The notes: generated by a model not told the origin, from the letters alone. A DNA stretch of 64,000 nt from Paenibacillus sp. HWE-109 (GCF_022163125.1 NZ_CP091881.1:5022001-5086000), one strand, 5' to 3'. Shown: positions 53,875-63,203, counted from the stretch's first letter. Numbers and translations: made by a program.

Positions 53875-53904
53875 ATCGTAAAGCAAAAGCGCTTTCATGT
53901 TCAA
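53875..53904 (-). promoter_or_regulatory. mtlA promoter with cre site between -35 and -10
   Basis: On the minus strand TTGAAC (53904-53899) and TACGAT (53880-53875) are 18 bases apart. The catabolite-responsive element TGAAAGCGCTTTTG (53897-53884) fills the spacer, so CcpA-P-Ser-HPr would block polymerase. The upstream stretch to about 54080 has no gene and may hold the MtlR site. Confidence 0.85.
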
Positions 53905-54079
53905 TCAAATCAAAATCCCTTTTCGTCATGAATGATGTTGACATGATTTTAAGCAAGCGAGGGATCGACGTTCCGCCGGCATGCGAAATTACCCGATAAG
54001 TGCACTACACTATGGTGCTCGAGGAAGAACAAGCAAGCTAAATGTGCTTATTTTACGTATTGAAACACGAAATAGAAAA

Positions 54080-54236
54080 AGAAGCTGACTCAAAAAGGTT
54101 ACAAACCTAGAGAGCAGCCTCTATATTGTTTCGATTTGGAGCGAAATTTAACAGGAATTTCGATTTTCCATGTAGTGCAATATTGAAAGCAAGAGGCTGC
54201 CTTAAGTCAATGAATTGACTTTTGGGACAGCCTCAT
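54080..54236. repeat. Two AGAGGCTG/CAGCCTC-family hairpins
   Basis: The first (54080-54121) pairs AGAAGCTGACTC with GAGCAGCCTCT around AGGTT...AACCT. The second (54191-54235) pairs AGAGGCTG with CAGCCTC with inner arms AGTCAA/TTGACT. The second lies 4 bases from the end of lutC and is a probable terminator for it, although its T-run is short. Confidence 0.7.
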
Positions 54237-54239
54237 GAA

Positions 54240-54986
54240 TTATTCAATAATTAGGGCATACACAATACCAGGTCCATGCACGCCGATCGTCAAATCATTC
54301 TCGATATCAGCCGAACGGCTCGGTCCTGAGATGAAGTGAATGCCCGCCGGCCTGTCTTTACGCGCAAGGCCGTCAAACGGGCGAAGCACTTCGCCCAGCT
54401 TCGTCCGCAAGCGATCCACAGGGATGATCGCAATGAAGGTCGTCGGCAGCAAGCTGACGCTTCGGCCTCGCGTGGCATCGGATGTGACTACGAGCGACCC
54501 CGTGTAGGCCACAGCATGCTCGACAGCCACGATGCCGATGTCAGCGCCAGCCGCCTTCGCGACCAGCTCATCCTTGGAAGCAGCATCGATGCCGCCGGCA
54601 TTCCAGACGGTGATGTCCGTCTCTGTTTCCGCGGCAAGTCCAGCGCGCAGCTCTGCCAGCTCCGCTTGATCTTGGATGATCAGATGCTTTGCCTGCGTCT
54701 TGCCGATGAAATCGGCAATGAACGCTTGCGCTTCTGTCATCCCTTGGAGGCGCTGCGTATGGCCGCCCGCCTTCTGCCAGTTCGACATGAACAGCTGGGT
54801 GCGCTGCTCCAGCGGAAGATCCACCTGCTCCCAGAATGCAGGAGCCCCTTTCATGCTGTGCGTGGGAGCGCTCTGCATAGGCTTGGATCTCCCCAGCCTT
54901 GCAGCAATATTGGCAAAGAAGGCCTCTTGATCCTTGAGGGCTTCCTGATGCAGATTTTGGAGAAAAGCTGGATCTGATTTAGCCAT
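54240..54986 (-). CDS. lutC: Lactate utilisation protein LutC
   Basis: The 248-residue protein matches LutC: N-terminal helical FFANIAARLGRSKP and the C-terminal LutC/YkgG fold with VEHAVAYTGSLVVTS, GRSVSLLPTTFIAIIP and FISGPSRSADIENDLTIGVHGP. It is the third part of the iron-sulfur L-lactate dehydrogenase complex. It overlaps lutB by eight bases and is the last gene of lutABC. Confidence 0.95.
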   Translation of the reverse strand: MAKSDPAFLQNLHQEALKDQEAFFANIAARLGRSKPMQSAPTHSMKGAPAFWEQVDLPLEQRTQLFMSNWQKAGGHTQRLQGMTEAQAFIADFIGKTQAKHLIIQDQAELAELRAGLAAETETDITVWNAGGIDAASKDELVAKAAGADIGIVAVEHAVAYTGSLVVTSDATRGRSVSLLPTTFIAIIPVDRLRTKLGEVLRPFDGLARKDRPAGIHFISGPSRSADIENDLTIGVHGPGIVYALIIE

Positions 54987-56496
54987 GATGATGTCCTCCT
55001 CCGCCTTCTTTGCGATCTGCGACCAGCTTCTCCATCCGAGCCTTCATCGCGGCATCCAGTTCAGGGAAAGTTCCTTCAAGCCCTTGCTCGATGTCCTTCC
55101 ACGATTCACGGAACGTCTTCTTCGCTATGCTTGGCGCAAATCGATGCGAGTTCCATCCCTTAAGCGGTCCTACTTTCGCTTTAATATGACCGTCGCGAAC
55201 GAGCAGCTTTTGTCCGATGCGGCCAACTTGGATCAAAGCCTTCACACGCTTGGCATCGGACATCAAGAAATTAAACCCTTTCATACCCAGCTTCTCGCCT
55301 AAATCCGTCGAACCTCGTTCGACCTTGCGTTGACGCAAATAGACAAGCATATCATGCAGCGGAATTTTCACCGGACAAGCCTCATAGCAAGCCCCGCACA
55401 AACTCGATGCGCTGGCGATGTCGTCCCACTGGTCCACATTTTTATTCAAAGCTGGCGTCAATACAGCACCAATCGGCCCACTATACACGCCGCCATAAGC
55501 ATGGCCGCCAATATGGCGATACACCGGGCATGCGTTGAGGCACGCGCCACAGCGAATACAGTTCAGCAATTCCTGGAACTGCGGATCTCCGAGCTGCAAG
55601 GAACGACCATTATCCAAAATAATGATGTGCATTTCCTCCGCCCCATCGCCATCCTGCTCCCGCTGCGGACCGGAAATCACGGACATATAGACGGTCAGTT
55701 TCTGACCTGTCGCTGAACGAGGCAGCAGAGTTGCCATCACTTCGAGATCGTCCAGGGTTGGAATAATTCGTTCCATCCCCATGAACGTAATTTGTGTCTT
55801 GGGAATCGTGCTGACCATCCGGGCATTTCCTTCATTTTCAAATAGAACAATGGAACCTGTCTCGGCAATGGCAAAATTGCAGCCCGTCATCCCAATATCG
55901 GCTTCCAGAAATTTCTCGCGTAATTTCCTCCGCACATACCCAGCCAAAATACCGGTATCTGGCTCAAGCTTCTCGCCGGCATCTTCGGAAAGCAAATCGG
56001 CAATCTGATACCGATTCTTGTGAATCGCCGGAATAATGATGTGCGATGGCGTTTCTCCAGCAAGTTGAATAATATATTCGCCCAGATCCGTTTCGATCGC
56101 TTCAACCCCGATGGATTCCAGCGCATGGTTGATATGCAATTCCTCCGAAACCATGGACTTGGATTTCACGACGCTTTTAGCTTTCTTATGCTCGGCAATT
56201 TGCATCGTCAAGCGAACCGCATCCGCTGCATCTGCCGCAAAGTGGACATGCACGCCTTGCGCTCTGGCATTTTCCACAAATTTGCCCAAATAGTAGTCTA
56301 AGTGTGCGATGGTATGGAGACGAATTTCGCGCCCTCGTTCACGCCACTCTTCCCAGTTTCCAATCTCTTCAGCCGCAGCAAGCTTGCCGTTCTTCAAGCG
56401 TTCCGTCGTGAACTTAACCGCATTTCGTAGAAAATCATTGTTCAAGGCTACCTTGGATCTTTCCTTGACGGTACCGCTTGCTTTATGCTCGCTCAT
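54979..56496 (-). CDS. lutB: L-lactate oxidation iron-sulfur protein LutB
   Basis: The 505-residue protein carries the LutB/YkgF domain (TGCNFAIAETGSIVLFENEGNARM, FMGMERIIPTLDDLE) and two 4Fe-4S clusters in CIRCGACLNACPVYR and CGACYEACPVKIP. It is the electron-transfer core for oxidation of L-lactate to pyruvate. It overlaps lutA by 14 bases and ends in a His/Gly-rich tail (GGGGHHHG), which is unusual but short. Confidence 0.95.
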   Translation of the reverse strand: MSEHKASGTVKERSKVALNNDFLRNAVKFTTERLKNGKLAAAEEIGNWEEWRERGREIRLHTIAHLDYYLGKFVENARAQGVHVHFAADAADAVRLTMQIAEHKKAKSVVKSKSMVSEELHINHALESIGVEAIETDLGEYIIQLAGETPSHIIIPAIHKNRYQIADLLSEDAGEKLEPDTGILAGYVRRKLREKFLEADIGMTGCNFAIAETGSIVLFENEGNARMVSTIPKTQITFMGMERIIPTLDDLEVMATLLPRSATGQKLTVYMSVISGPQREQDGDGAEEMHIIILDNGRSLQLGDPQFQELLNCIRCGACLNACPVYRHIGGHAYGGVYSGPIGAVLTPALNKNVDQWDDIASASSLCGACYEACPVKIPLHDMLVYLRQRKVERGSTDLGEKLGMKGFNFLMSDAKRVKALIQVGRIGQKLLVRDGHIKAKVGPLKGWNSHRFAPSIAKKTFRESWKDIEQGLEGTFPELDAAMKARMEKLVADRKEGGGGHHHG

Positions 56497-57226
56497 GGGC
56501 CAACTTCACTCCCTCAGCCAATAATTCAGCCAGATGCATCACCTTTACAGGTGTCCCGCGGTAGGATAAATTACCGGCAATATTCATCAAGCAGCCCATG
56601 TCGAGTCCAACTAGCACTTCGGCATCGGTTTCGAGCACATGGTCGGATTTCTCAGCAACCATCGCCCCGGAAATATCGCACATTTTCACCGCAAAAGTAC
56701 CCCCGAATCCGCAGCAATCCTCGGCGTGAGGGAGTGGAACTAGTTCCATTCCACGGATATTTTGCATCAACTGCATCGGTTCCGCTTTGACCCCGAGCAG
56801 TCTGCTGCCATGGCAGGACGGATGATACGTCACTTTGTGCGGGAACACAGCACCCAAATCTGTAACGCCCATGACTTGCACAAGAAACTGTGTAAACTCA
56901 TACGTTTTCTCTACGAGTCGGTTAGCTTTGGCTAGATGGATAGGATCATTTTCAAAAAGCTTAGGATAATAATGATGGATCATACTTGTACAGGAACCCG
57001 AAGGAGATATGACAAAATCACTATCATCAAACGCTTCAAGCAGCGTTAAAGCCGCCCCCTTGGCCTCATCCCAGTATCCGCTATTGAAGGCCGGTTGACC
57101 GCAGCAAGTTTGCTTGGCAGGAAAGTCCAGCTTAACGCCATATTTGGCAAGCAACTGCACGATAGACTCGCCAACCTTTGGATACACAAGATCGCTCAAG
57201 CACGTTATGAACATAGATACTTTCAT
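56483..57226 (-). CDS. lutA: L-lactate oxidation protein LutA
   Basis: The 247-residue protein has two CCG domains (PAKQTCCGQPAFNSGYWDEA; HAEDCCGFGGTFAVKM), characteristic of LutA/YkgE and glycolate-oxidase GlcF-type subunits. With LutB and LutC it oxidises L-lactate. It is the first gene of the lut operon, with a probable promoter at 57276-57305 and GGAAGGGAG upstream of the ATG. Confidence 0.95.
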   Translation of the reverse strand: MKVSMFITCLSDLVYPKVGESIVQLLAKYGVKLDFPAKQTCCGQPAFNSGYWDEAKGAALTLLEAFDDSDFVISPSGSCTSMIHHYYPKLFENDPIHLAKANRLVEKTYEFTQFLVQVMGVTDLGAVFPHKVTYHPSCHGSRLLGVKAEPMQLMQNIRGMELVPLPHAEDCCGFGGTFAVKMCDISGAMVAEKSDHVLETDAEVLVGLDMGCLMNIAGNLSYRGTPVKVMHLAELLAEGVKLAHERA

Positions 57227-57275
57227 GATTGCAGCTAACTCCCTTCCTTAATTGTCCCCACCAAAGATGTGATTG

Positions 57276-57305
57276 GCTATACAAAAAACCATCCTCAGTA
57301 CGCAA
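57276..57305 (-). promoter_or_regulatory. Possible lutABC promoter
   Basis: On the minus strand TTGCGT (57305-57300) and TATAGC (57281-57276) are 18 bases apart, about 50 bases before lutA. No LutR-type operator is obvious. Confidence 0.4.
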
Positions 57306-57337
57306 GAAACATACTGGTGATGGAAGGAACAATAGTT

Positions 57338-58105
57338 TTAACCTTTATCTAATTGAAGCACGTTCACACCAATCTCGCGGATCCGATTCACATCTTCCTT
57401 ATTGGTTTGTCCATCTGTGATGACATGCTTGATCTCAGGCCAACCTGCCACTTGCGTCAAAGATTGCATCCCGAATTTACTATGATCCGCCAGCAGATAG
57501 GTTTCGTCAGCTATGCTGATCATTTTGCGCTTGATAAGCGCCTGCAATTCATTGGATTCACTGATTCCACGCTGGATGTGCACCCCTTTGCAGGACAGAA
57601 AACATTTATGAACATGGTACATATCCAGTGATCTTTCAGCTAGTGGTCCTACGTAAGACAACGATTTGGGCGAGAGGAGTCCGCCTGTGGAAATGACCTG
57701 AATCTTCTCCTTGGCGCTTACTTCCAAAGCCACTTTCATCGAATTCGTAATGATCGTCAGCGACATATCCGGAATCAATCTAGCCATGTACCAAGCCGTT
57801 GTACTAGCATCCAGAATGATGCGGTCATGCTCGCGAATATAGGATACCGCTTCCCTCGCAATGCTGATCTTGAAGTCGGCATAAGCCGTTTCCCGCTCCA
57901 TAAAAGGGACCTCGGTCTGCGCTTCCTTCACACTGACAGCACCGCCGTGGCTGCGCATTAGCTTGCCTTCGCTTTCAAGCCGATCCAGATCACGCCGTAT
58001 CGTTTCTTCCGTTACTTGGCAGAGTTCGCTGAGCTCTGTAACACGAATACTGCCTCTTTCATTCACTGCCTGAACGATTCTCTGCCATCTTTCCGCTACC
58101 AGCAT
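57338..58105 (-). CDS. DeoR-family regulator of the rhamnose genes
   Basis: The 255-residue protein has an N-terminal DeoR HTH (RIVQAVNERGSIRVTELSELCQVTEETIRRDLDRLESEGKL) and a C-terminal sugar-phosphate-sensing domain (DRIILDASTTAWYMARLI, ISTGGLLSPKSLSYVGPLAE, KCFLSCKGV). It follows rhaB by 9 bases, so it is the operon's own regulator, probably released by a phosphorylated rhamnose intermediate. The direct repeats upstream of the aldolase gene are its possible operator. Confidence 0.88.
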   Translation of the reverse strand: MLVAERWQRIVQAVNERGSIRVTELSELCQVTEETIRRDLDRLESEGKLMRSHGGAVSVKEAQTEVPFMERETAYADFKISIAREAVSYIREHDRIILDASTTAWYMARLIPDMSLTIITNSMKVALEVSAKEKIQVISTGGLLSPKSLSYVGPLAERSLDMYHVHKCFLSCKGVHIQRGISESNELQALIKRKMISIADETYLLADHSKFGMQSLTQVAGWPEIKHVITDGQTNKEDVNRIREIGVNVLQLDKG

Positions 58106-58114
58106 CGTTTTCCC

Positions 58115-59614
58115 TCATTTCACCGTCGATCGGGACGCCACCTGTTCAAATATTGCATACGCTTCCTGCCAACCCGCGCTCCCCTGTGGGGTATACGTTT
58201 TGACCGGGAACGAATTCCGAATCAGCTTCCTGGCTTCGCGCAAATCCGCGATATACCCTAGTGCTATCCATTGTACTACAAGGTTTCCCAAGGCACTACC
58301 CTCAACAGGTCCAGCCCAAACCTCACGCTGAATCGCACTCGCCGTGAATTGACAAAGCAGTTCATTCTGGATGCCGCCGCCTACAATGTGCATTCCTTGA
58401 TACGCTTTGCCTGAAAGCAGCTCCGTTCGCTCAAGAATAAAGCGGTATTTCATGGCCAGACTTTCCAAAATACAACGAACGATTTCACCCTCTGTTTGGG
58501 GGACAGTCTGATTCGTATCGCGGCAATATTGCTGAATTTGCTTGGGCATGTGCGCAGGATTCAAGAACATATCATCATCCGGATCAATGAAGAATTGGAA
58601 AGGCTTCACAGGTTCGGCCAACTTGACCAGTTCAGCAAAACTGATATTTCTACCCTCTTTGTCCCACGTTCGCTTGCATTCTTGAATGAGCCAAAGCCCC
58701 ATGATGTTCTTGAGCAAACGATTCGTGCCATACACGCCGCCTTCATTCGTGAAATTCCAAGCTTGCGCTTGTTCACTAAGAACTGGAGCGTCAGTTTCCG
58801 TTCCCAGGAGGGACCAAGTGCCGCAGCTGAGGAAAGCAAAATCTTCATCCAACGCTGGAACAGCAACAACGGCGGAAGCGGTATCATGCTCACCCACGGC
58901 GATAACTGGAATTGAAGCCACATCAAGCTCTTCGCAAATGTCTGGAGTCAAAGCACCGACCCGCGTTCCTGAAGCAACGGGCTGCAGCAAAATTTCTCCC
59001 TGCAAGCCTAATTGCTCCAAAAGTTCCGTGTCCCACGCCTTAGTCGTTGCATTCAGCAGCTGAGTTGTCGACGCATTGGTAAATTCGCTATGTTTCTCAC
59101 CGGTCAGGAAATATCGGAGCAAGTCCGGTATCATCAAAAAGGTTTCTGCCCGCTTCAGAAGCTCAGGATTTCTTTGTTGGATAGCGATTAATTGAAAAAT
59201 AGAGTTGAATTGCAGGAACTGAAGTCCTGTTTTGGCATACAGGTTTTCACGGCCGATCGCTGCAATCACCTTGTCCATGACGGTATCCGTTTGGTGGTCC
59301 CTATAATGATACGGATTTCCAAGGAGTTCGCCATTTGCCGCAAGCAGCCCGAAATCTACCGCCCAGGAATCAATCGCCAAACTCTCAATATCCGTATAAC
59401 CAAGATGCTTCGTTTGTAAAATACCTTGTTTCAATTCATGAAACAATCTCAGAATGTCCCAATGAAGGCGGTCGCCCACCTTCACTGGATCATTGGAGAA
59501 GCGATGAACTTCCTCGATCGTAATCCAGCCCGCTTCAGAATCAAGGCGTCCGACGATCGCTCTGCCGCTGCTTGCTCCCAAATCAAAAGCCAGAACGCTC
59601 GAAAAGTTACTCAC
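58115..59614 (-). CDS. rhaB: Rhamnulokinase
   Basis: The 499-residue FGGY-family kinase begins with the ATP-binding motif AFDLGASSGRAIVG and has SLAIDSWAVDFGLL, SCGTWSLLGTE and GGGIQNELLCQ. It phosphorylates L-rhamnulose to rhamnulose-1-phosphate. It overlaps the end of rhaI by four bases and is followed by the DeoR gene. Confidence 0.95.
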   Translation of the reverse strand: MSNFSSVLAFDLGASSGRAIVGRLDSEAGWITIEEVHRFSNDPVKVGDRLHWDILRLFHELKQGILQTKHLGYTDIESLAIDSWAVDFGLLAANGELLGNPYHYRDHQTDTVMDKVIAAIGRENLYAKTGLQFLQFNSIFQLIAIQQRNPELLKRAETFLMIPDLLRYFLTGEKHSEFTNASTTQLLNATTKAWDTELLEQLGLQGEILLQPVASGTRVGALTPDICEELDVASIPVIAVGEHDTASAVVAVPALDEDFAFLSCGTWSLLGTETDAPVLSEQAQAWNFTNEGGVYGTNRLLKNIMGLWLIQECKRTWDKEGRNISFAELVKLAEPVKPFQFFIDPDDDMFLNPAHMPKQIQQYCRDTNQTVPQTEGEIVRCILESLAMKYRFILERTELLSGKAYQGMHIVGGGIQNELLCQFTASAIQREVWAGPVEGSALGNLVVQWIALGYIADLREARKLIRNSFPVKTYTPQGSAGWQEAYAIFEQVASRSTVK

Positions 59615-60831
59615 CAGCTGGCACCGCCCTTGCCTCTTGCGTTAATGCTCTCATCGTAGCCGCTTTCCAAATAAGCTTTCATTGGATCAACCGGCACGCC
59701 GATTTCTTCACGAACCGCATGCAGCAGTGGGGTTACGTCGAATTCGAATGCTTTGCGAACCGCGTCTTCAGCGCCTAGAACGTCTTGACGTTCTTGAGCA
59801 TCTCTCACTTCATCCAGGTTGATCAGCAATGCTTTGGCATATTGCGTTTGAACGTTAAGCACGGAACGCAGCATCGCTGGAATTTTACGCTCGATATTGT
59901 GGCTTTGGTCGATCATATAAGCAATATTGTCAGAAGCCTGACGAATTTGCGGGTTTTTATCGTTCGCTGCATCGATGATTTGGTAGAAAATCAAGAACAA
60001 TTCATACGGATTTACAGAACCGACGATCAAATCATCGTCCCCGTATTTCCGGGAGTTGAAGTGGAAGCCGCCAAGTTTATTTTCGTCCAACAAGTACGTC
60101 ACGATATGCTCAATGTTCGTTCCTTGCGGGTGATGCCCAGTGTCTACAAGCACTTCAGCTTGCGGACCCAATTTATTCGCCAAATTGAACGCCATTCCCC
60201 AGTCAGCCAAATCTGTGTGATAAAAAGCAGGCTCATAGAATTTGTATTCGATCAGCATTCTCATGCTTGGCGTCATCGCCTCGTACATTTCCTTAAGCGC
60301 TTCGTACATCCAAGTTTTGCGGGCACGAATGTCTACTTGACCTGGATAGTTCGAGCCATCCGCGAACCAGAGGCTGAATACATCAGAGCCAACCGTCTTC
60401 GCGATATCTACACACTCCAGCAAATGATCCGTCGCTTTGCGGCGAATCGCTGCATTGGAGTTCGTTACGCTGCCGAAGATATAGTCATCTTCTTGGAACA
60501 GGTTCGGGTTCACCGCACCGATGGATACACCGAGATCAGCCGCGTGCTGCTTAAGCTTCGCATAGTCATCCACTTTGTCCCAAGGGATGTGGATCGCAAC
60601 CGACGGGCAAGCACCCGTCAATTTGTGAACTTGCGCAGCATCCTCGAATTTCTCGAAAGGATTGCGCGGCACGCCATTTTGCTTGTACACCTTGAAGCGT
60701 GTGCCTGAATCGCCGTAACCCCACGAAGGGGTTTCGACTTTCAGTGCTTTGATTTTAGCTTTAACCGCAGCCAAATCAATACCTCTATTTGCTTGCTGCT
60801 CCTCAAACCATGCATATGCTTTATCGCTCAT
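59611..60831 (-). CDS. rhaI: L-rhamnose isomerase (RhaI type)
   Basis: The 406-residue protein belongs to the RhaI group, a xylose-isomerase-like TIM barrel distinct from E. coli RhaA. Metal-binding parts are visible: IEYKFYEPAFYHTD, VDTGHHPQGTNIEH and GFHFNSRKYGDDDLIVG. It converts L-rhamnose to L-rhamnulose. It follows the aldolase/dehydrogenase gene by 27 bases with AGGAGG upstream. Confidence 0.94.
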   Translation of the reverse strand: MSDKAYAWFEEQQANRGIDLAAVKAKIKALKVETPSWGYGDSGTRFKVYKQNGVPRNPFEKFEDAAQVHKLTGACPSVAIHIPWDKVDDYAKLKQHAADLGVSIGAVNPNLFQEDDYIFGSVTNSNAAIRRKATDHLLECVDIAKTVGSDVFSLWFADGSNYPGQVDIRARKTWMYEALKEMYEAMTPSMRMLIEYKFYEPAFYHTDLADWGMAFNLANKLGPQAEVLVDTGHHPQGTNIEHIVTYLLDENKLGGFHFNSRKYGDDDLIVGSVNPYELFLIFYQIIDAANDKNPQIRQASDNIAYMIDQSHNIERKIPAMLRSVLNVQTQYAKALLINLDEVRDAQERQDVLGAEDAVRKAFEFDVTPLLHAVREEIGVPVDPMKAYLESGYDESINARGKGGASW

Positions 60832-60858
60832 CGAATTCGTATCCTCCTATTAGGTGAA

Positions 60859-62928
60859 TTAACGTGTGAAGGCTGCTGGAACGCCGCCGTCAACTGTGAT
60901 CATGCAGCCAGTCGTTTTCTCTGCTTTGGAAGAGGAGAAATACACGATGGCTTCTGCAACGTCTTTCGGGAAAATGTTAACAAGCAGAGTCGTTCTTTTG
61001 CGGTAGTGCTCTTCCAACTGATCCGGTTCAATCCCATAAGCTGCTGCACGCTCATTGCGCCAGCCGGAATTCCAGATTGCTGATCCTTGGAGAATCGCAT
61101 CTGGCAATACGGAGTTCACGCGAATGCCGAATTCGCCGCCTTCAGCTGCGATACAGCGCGCCAAGTGAATCTCAGCTGCCTTAGCCGTCGAGTAAGCTGA
61201 AGCATTCTTGCCGGCAAATACCGAGTTCTTGGAACCGACGAATACCATGCTGCCGCCGATGCTTTGTTTTTTCATAATTTTAAATGCTTCTCTAGCTACC
61301 AAAAAGTAACCCGTGGAAAGCACGTTCATATTCAAGTTCCACTCTTTAAGCGATGTTTCATCAAAAGGACTCGAAGTCGCGAGACCCGCATTATTCACGA
61401 TAATGTCGATTCCGCCGTAGCTCAAGATCACTTCGCGGTAAGCTGCTTCTACTTCTTCTTCTTTCGTTACGTCCATTTTAACGGCAATGGCTCTGTTTTC
61501 GCCATATTGTTCGTTCAGTTCAGCGGCAAGTTTCTGTGCGCCTTCTAGGTTAAGGTCGGCCAGAACAACATGCGCACCGTCTCTGAGGAATTGACGAGCC
61601 GTTACGCTTCCGATTCCGCCTGCTCCGCCCGTGATGAAAGCAATTTTACGGGAGAATTCCGCTTCCGCAGGAGCGAGTGTCAATTTGTAAAGCTCAAGAG
61701 GCCAGTACTCTACATTGTAAGACTCATTTTCGCTTAAAGATACGAACGTTCCGAGCGCTGTAGCGCCTCTCATAACGGAAATCGCACGGTGGTAAAGCGC
61801 ACCGCTAACCTGCGCCATCGCCCAGCTCTTGCCTGTGTTAATCATTCCGATACCCGGAATCAAAATAACGCGCGGAGCCGTTTCGAAAATCACGTCGCCT
61901 TCATTTTTGTTGCGATCGAAGTAAGCTTGGTATTCTTCTTTATATGCTGCAATCCCTGCATTCAAAGCTTCAATCAAGGAAGCTGCATCGCGGGAATTTG
62001 GATTCCAATCAATGTATAATGGCTTCATTTTGGTATGAACCAAGTGATCCGGGCAAGCCGCGCCAACTTGGGAAAGAACGCCTGCATCTTTGCTGTTGAC
62101 GAATTTCAAAACATCATCTGCACTGTCCGTTGTCAGAATCATTTTCTTCTCTTGACTTACTGCTCCGCGTGCGATTGGCAGCACTTGCGCCAAAATGTCT
62201 TCGCGGTCGGATACCGAAAGAGATTCATATTTCGCTCCGCCGTATAGGTTGTCTTCATTAACGCGTGCTTCGATGAAGCTTTCTGCTTCTTGAATGATAG
62301 CCAGCGTCTTGAGGTAGCTCTCTTCAGACGTTTCGCCCCAAGTTACAAGACCATGCTTCTCCATCAAAACAAGTTCAGCTTTCGGATTGTTTCTGACGCC
62401 TTCGGCGATCATTTTGGAAAGTGTGAAACCAGGACGTACATAAGGAACCCATACGAAACGGTCGCCGTAAATTTCTTTGGCTAGCTCACGGCCATTGTGA
62501 GCGCAGCATAGACCGATAATCGCATCCGGATGCGTGTGATCCACGTGTTTGAATGGCAGAAAAGCATGTAAAAGCGTCTCAATAGAAGCACGCGGGTGTT
62601 TGCTGTCGATCATACAGTTCACAAGGTAAGCAACCATTTCGGCATCTGGCATTTCGTCTTTTTCGAACAAAGGACGGATGTCTTCCATACGAAGACCTGT
62701 GAAATTCTTTGCTTTCATTGTCGCAAGGTCGGAACCGCTTCCTTTTACCCACATGACTTCTACATCGCGACCGCGGAAATCCTTCTCAATCGTTTTGTAA
62801 GAAGTGTTCCCACCGCCCCAGTTAGCAACTGCGCGATCTGTCCCCAACAAATTGGAACGATAAACCAGTTCCTCTACCCCTTTTGAGACAGCATTCGCTT
62901 TTGAAGCTTCCCACAAATTCGCAACCAT
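60859..62928 (-). CDS. rhaD: Bifunctional rhamnulose-1-phosphate aldolase / lactaldehyde dehydrogenase
   Basis: The 689-residue fusion (RhaD/RhaE type) has an N-terminal class II aldolase domain (about 1-420; NWGGGNTSYKT, zinc-ligand HTHPDA and HGLVTWG) and a C-terminal short-chain dehydrogenase (about 435-689; ITGGAGGIGSVTARQF, NNAGLATSSPF, catalytic YSTAKAAEIHL). The first half cleaves rhamnulose-1-phosphate to dihydroxyacetone phosphate and L-lactaldehyde; the second half oxidises lactaldehyde to lactate. AGGAGG before the ATG at 62928 shows the start; the frame's extension upstream to 62988 is not coding. It is the first gene of the rhamnose operon. Confidence 0.95.
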   Translation of the reverse strand: MVANLWEASKANAVSKGVEELVYRSNLLGTDRAVANWGGGNTSYKTIEKDFRGRDVEVMWVKGSGSDLATMKAKNFTGLRMEDIRPLFEKDEMPDAEMVAYLVNCMIDSKHPRASIETLLHAFLPFKHVDHTHPDAIIGLCCAHNGRELAKEIYGDRFVWVPYVRPGFTLSKMIAEGVRNNPKAELVLMEKHGLVTWGETSEESYLKTLAIIQEAESFIEARVNEDNLYGGAKYESLSVSDREDILAQVLPIARGAVSQEKKMILTTDSADDVLKFVNSKDAGVLSQVGAACPDHLVHTKMKPLYIDWNPNSRDAASLIEALNAGIAAYKEEYQAYFDRNKNEGDVIFETAPRVILIPGIGMINTGKSWAMAQVSGALYHRAISVMRGATALGTFVSLSENESYNVEYWPLELYKLTLAPAEAEFSRKIAFITGGAGGIGSVTARQFLRDGAHVVLADLNLEGAQKLAAELNEQYGENRAIAVKMDVTKEEEVEAAYREVILSYGGIDIIVNNAGLATSSPFDETSLKEWNLNMNVLSTGYFLVAREAFKIMKKQSIGGSMVFVGSKNSVFAGKNASAYSTAKAAEIHLARCIAAEGGEFGIRVNSVLPDAILQGSAIWNSGWRNERAAAYGIEPDQLEEHYRKRTTLLVNIFPKDVAEAIVYFSSSKAEKTTGCMITVDGGVPAAFTR

Positions 62929-62983
62929 AAGTATCCTCCTAATGTTTACTTCCCATGAGTAAGTGTTTGTTTTTGATGGATTC

Positions 62984-63029
62984 ATCATATCATATCTTTG
63001 TTTATTTTTGAATAATTATTTTATTTTTG
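62984..63029 (-). promoter_or_regulatory. Promoter and operator-like repeats of the rhamnose operon
   Basis: On the minus strand TTCAAA (63012-63007) and TATGAT (62989-62984) are 17 bases apart. Two identical TTTATTTTTG words (plus strand 63001-63010 and 63020-63029) lie 19 bases apart over and upstream of the -35, a plausible DeoR operator. The stretch is very AT-rich, so the match is moderate. Confidence 0.45.
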
Positions 63030-63121
63030 TTTTAGTTTGAATAAATACAGATAAACGAAGGGGTCAGCAGCACAGCTTAAATGGATTATTAATTTAAATT
63101 CGTTTTACATGTATAAAATAT

Positions 63122-63187
63122 TTGACATGTAGTAATGAATTGTTTACACTGTGTATATAATAACTGACTACAAGTAAAGATAGTCAG
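63122..63187 (+). promoter_or_regulatory. Promoter and inverted repeat before the membrane/XRE pair
   Basis: TTGACA (63122-63127) and TACACT (63145-63150) are 17 bases apart. Downstream CTGACTA (63164-63170) is repeated inverted as TAGTCAG (63181-63187), a possible operator for the XRE regulator two genes later. Confidence 0.45.
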
Positions 63188-63203
63188 ACAGGAGGAAAGG
63201 AAA

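Noticed and set aside
59785..60708. 307-codon open frame on the plus strand
   Set aside because: Antisense shadow of rhaI; composition rich in Arg, His and Val as expected for a reverse-frame shadow.
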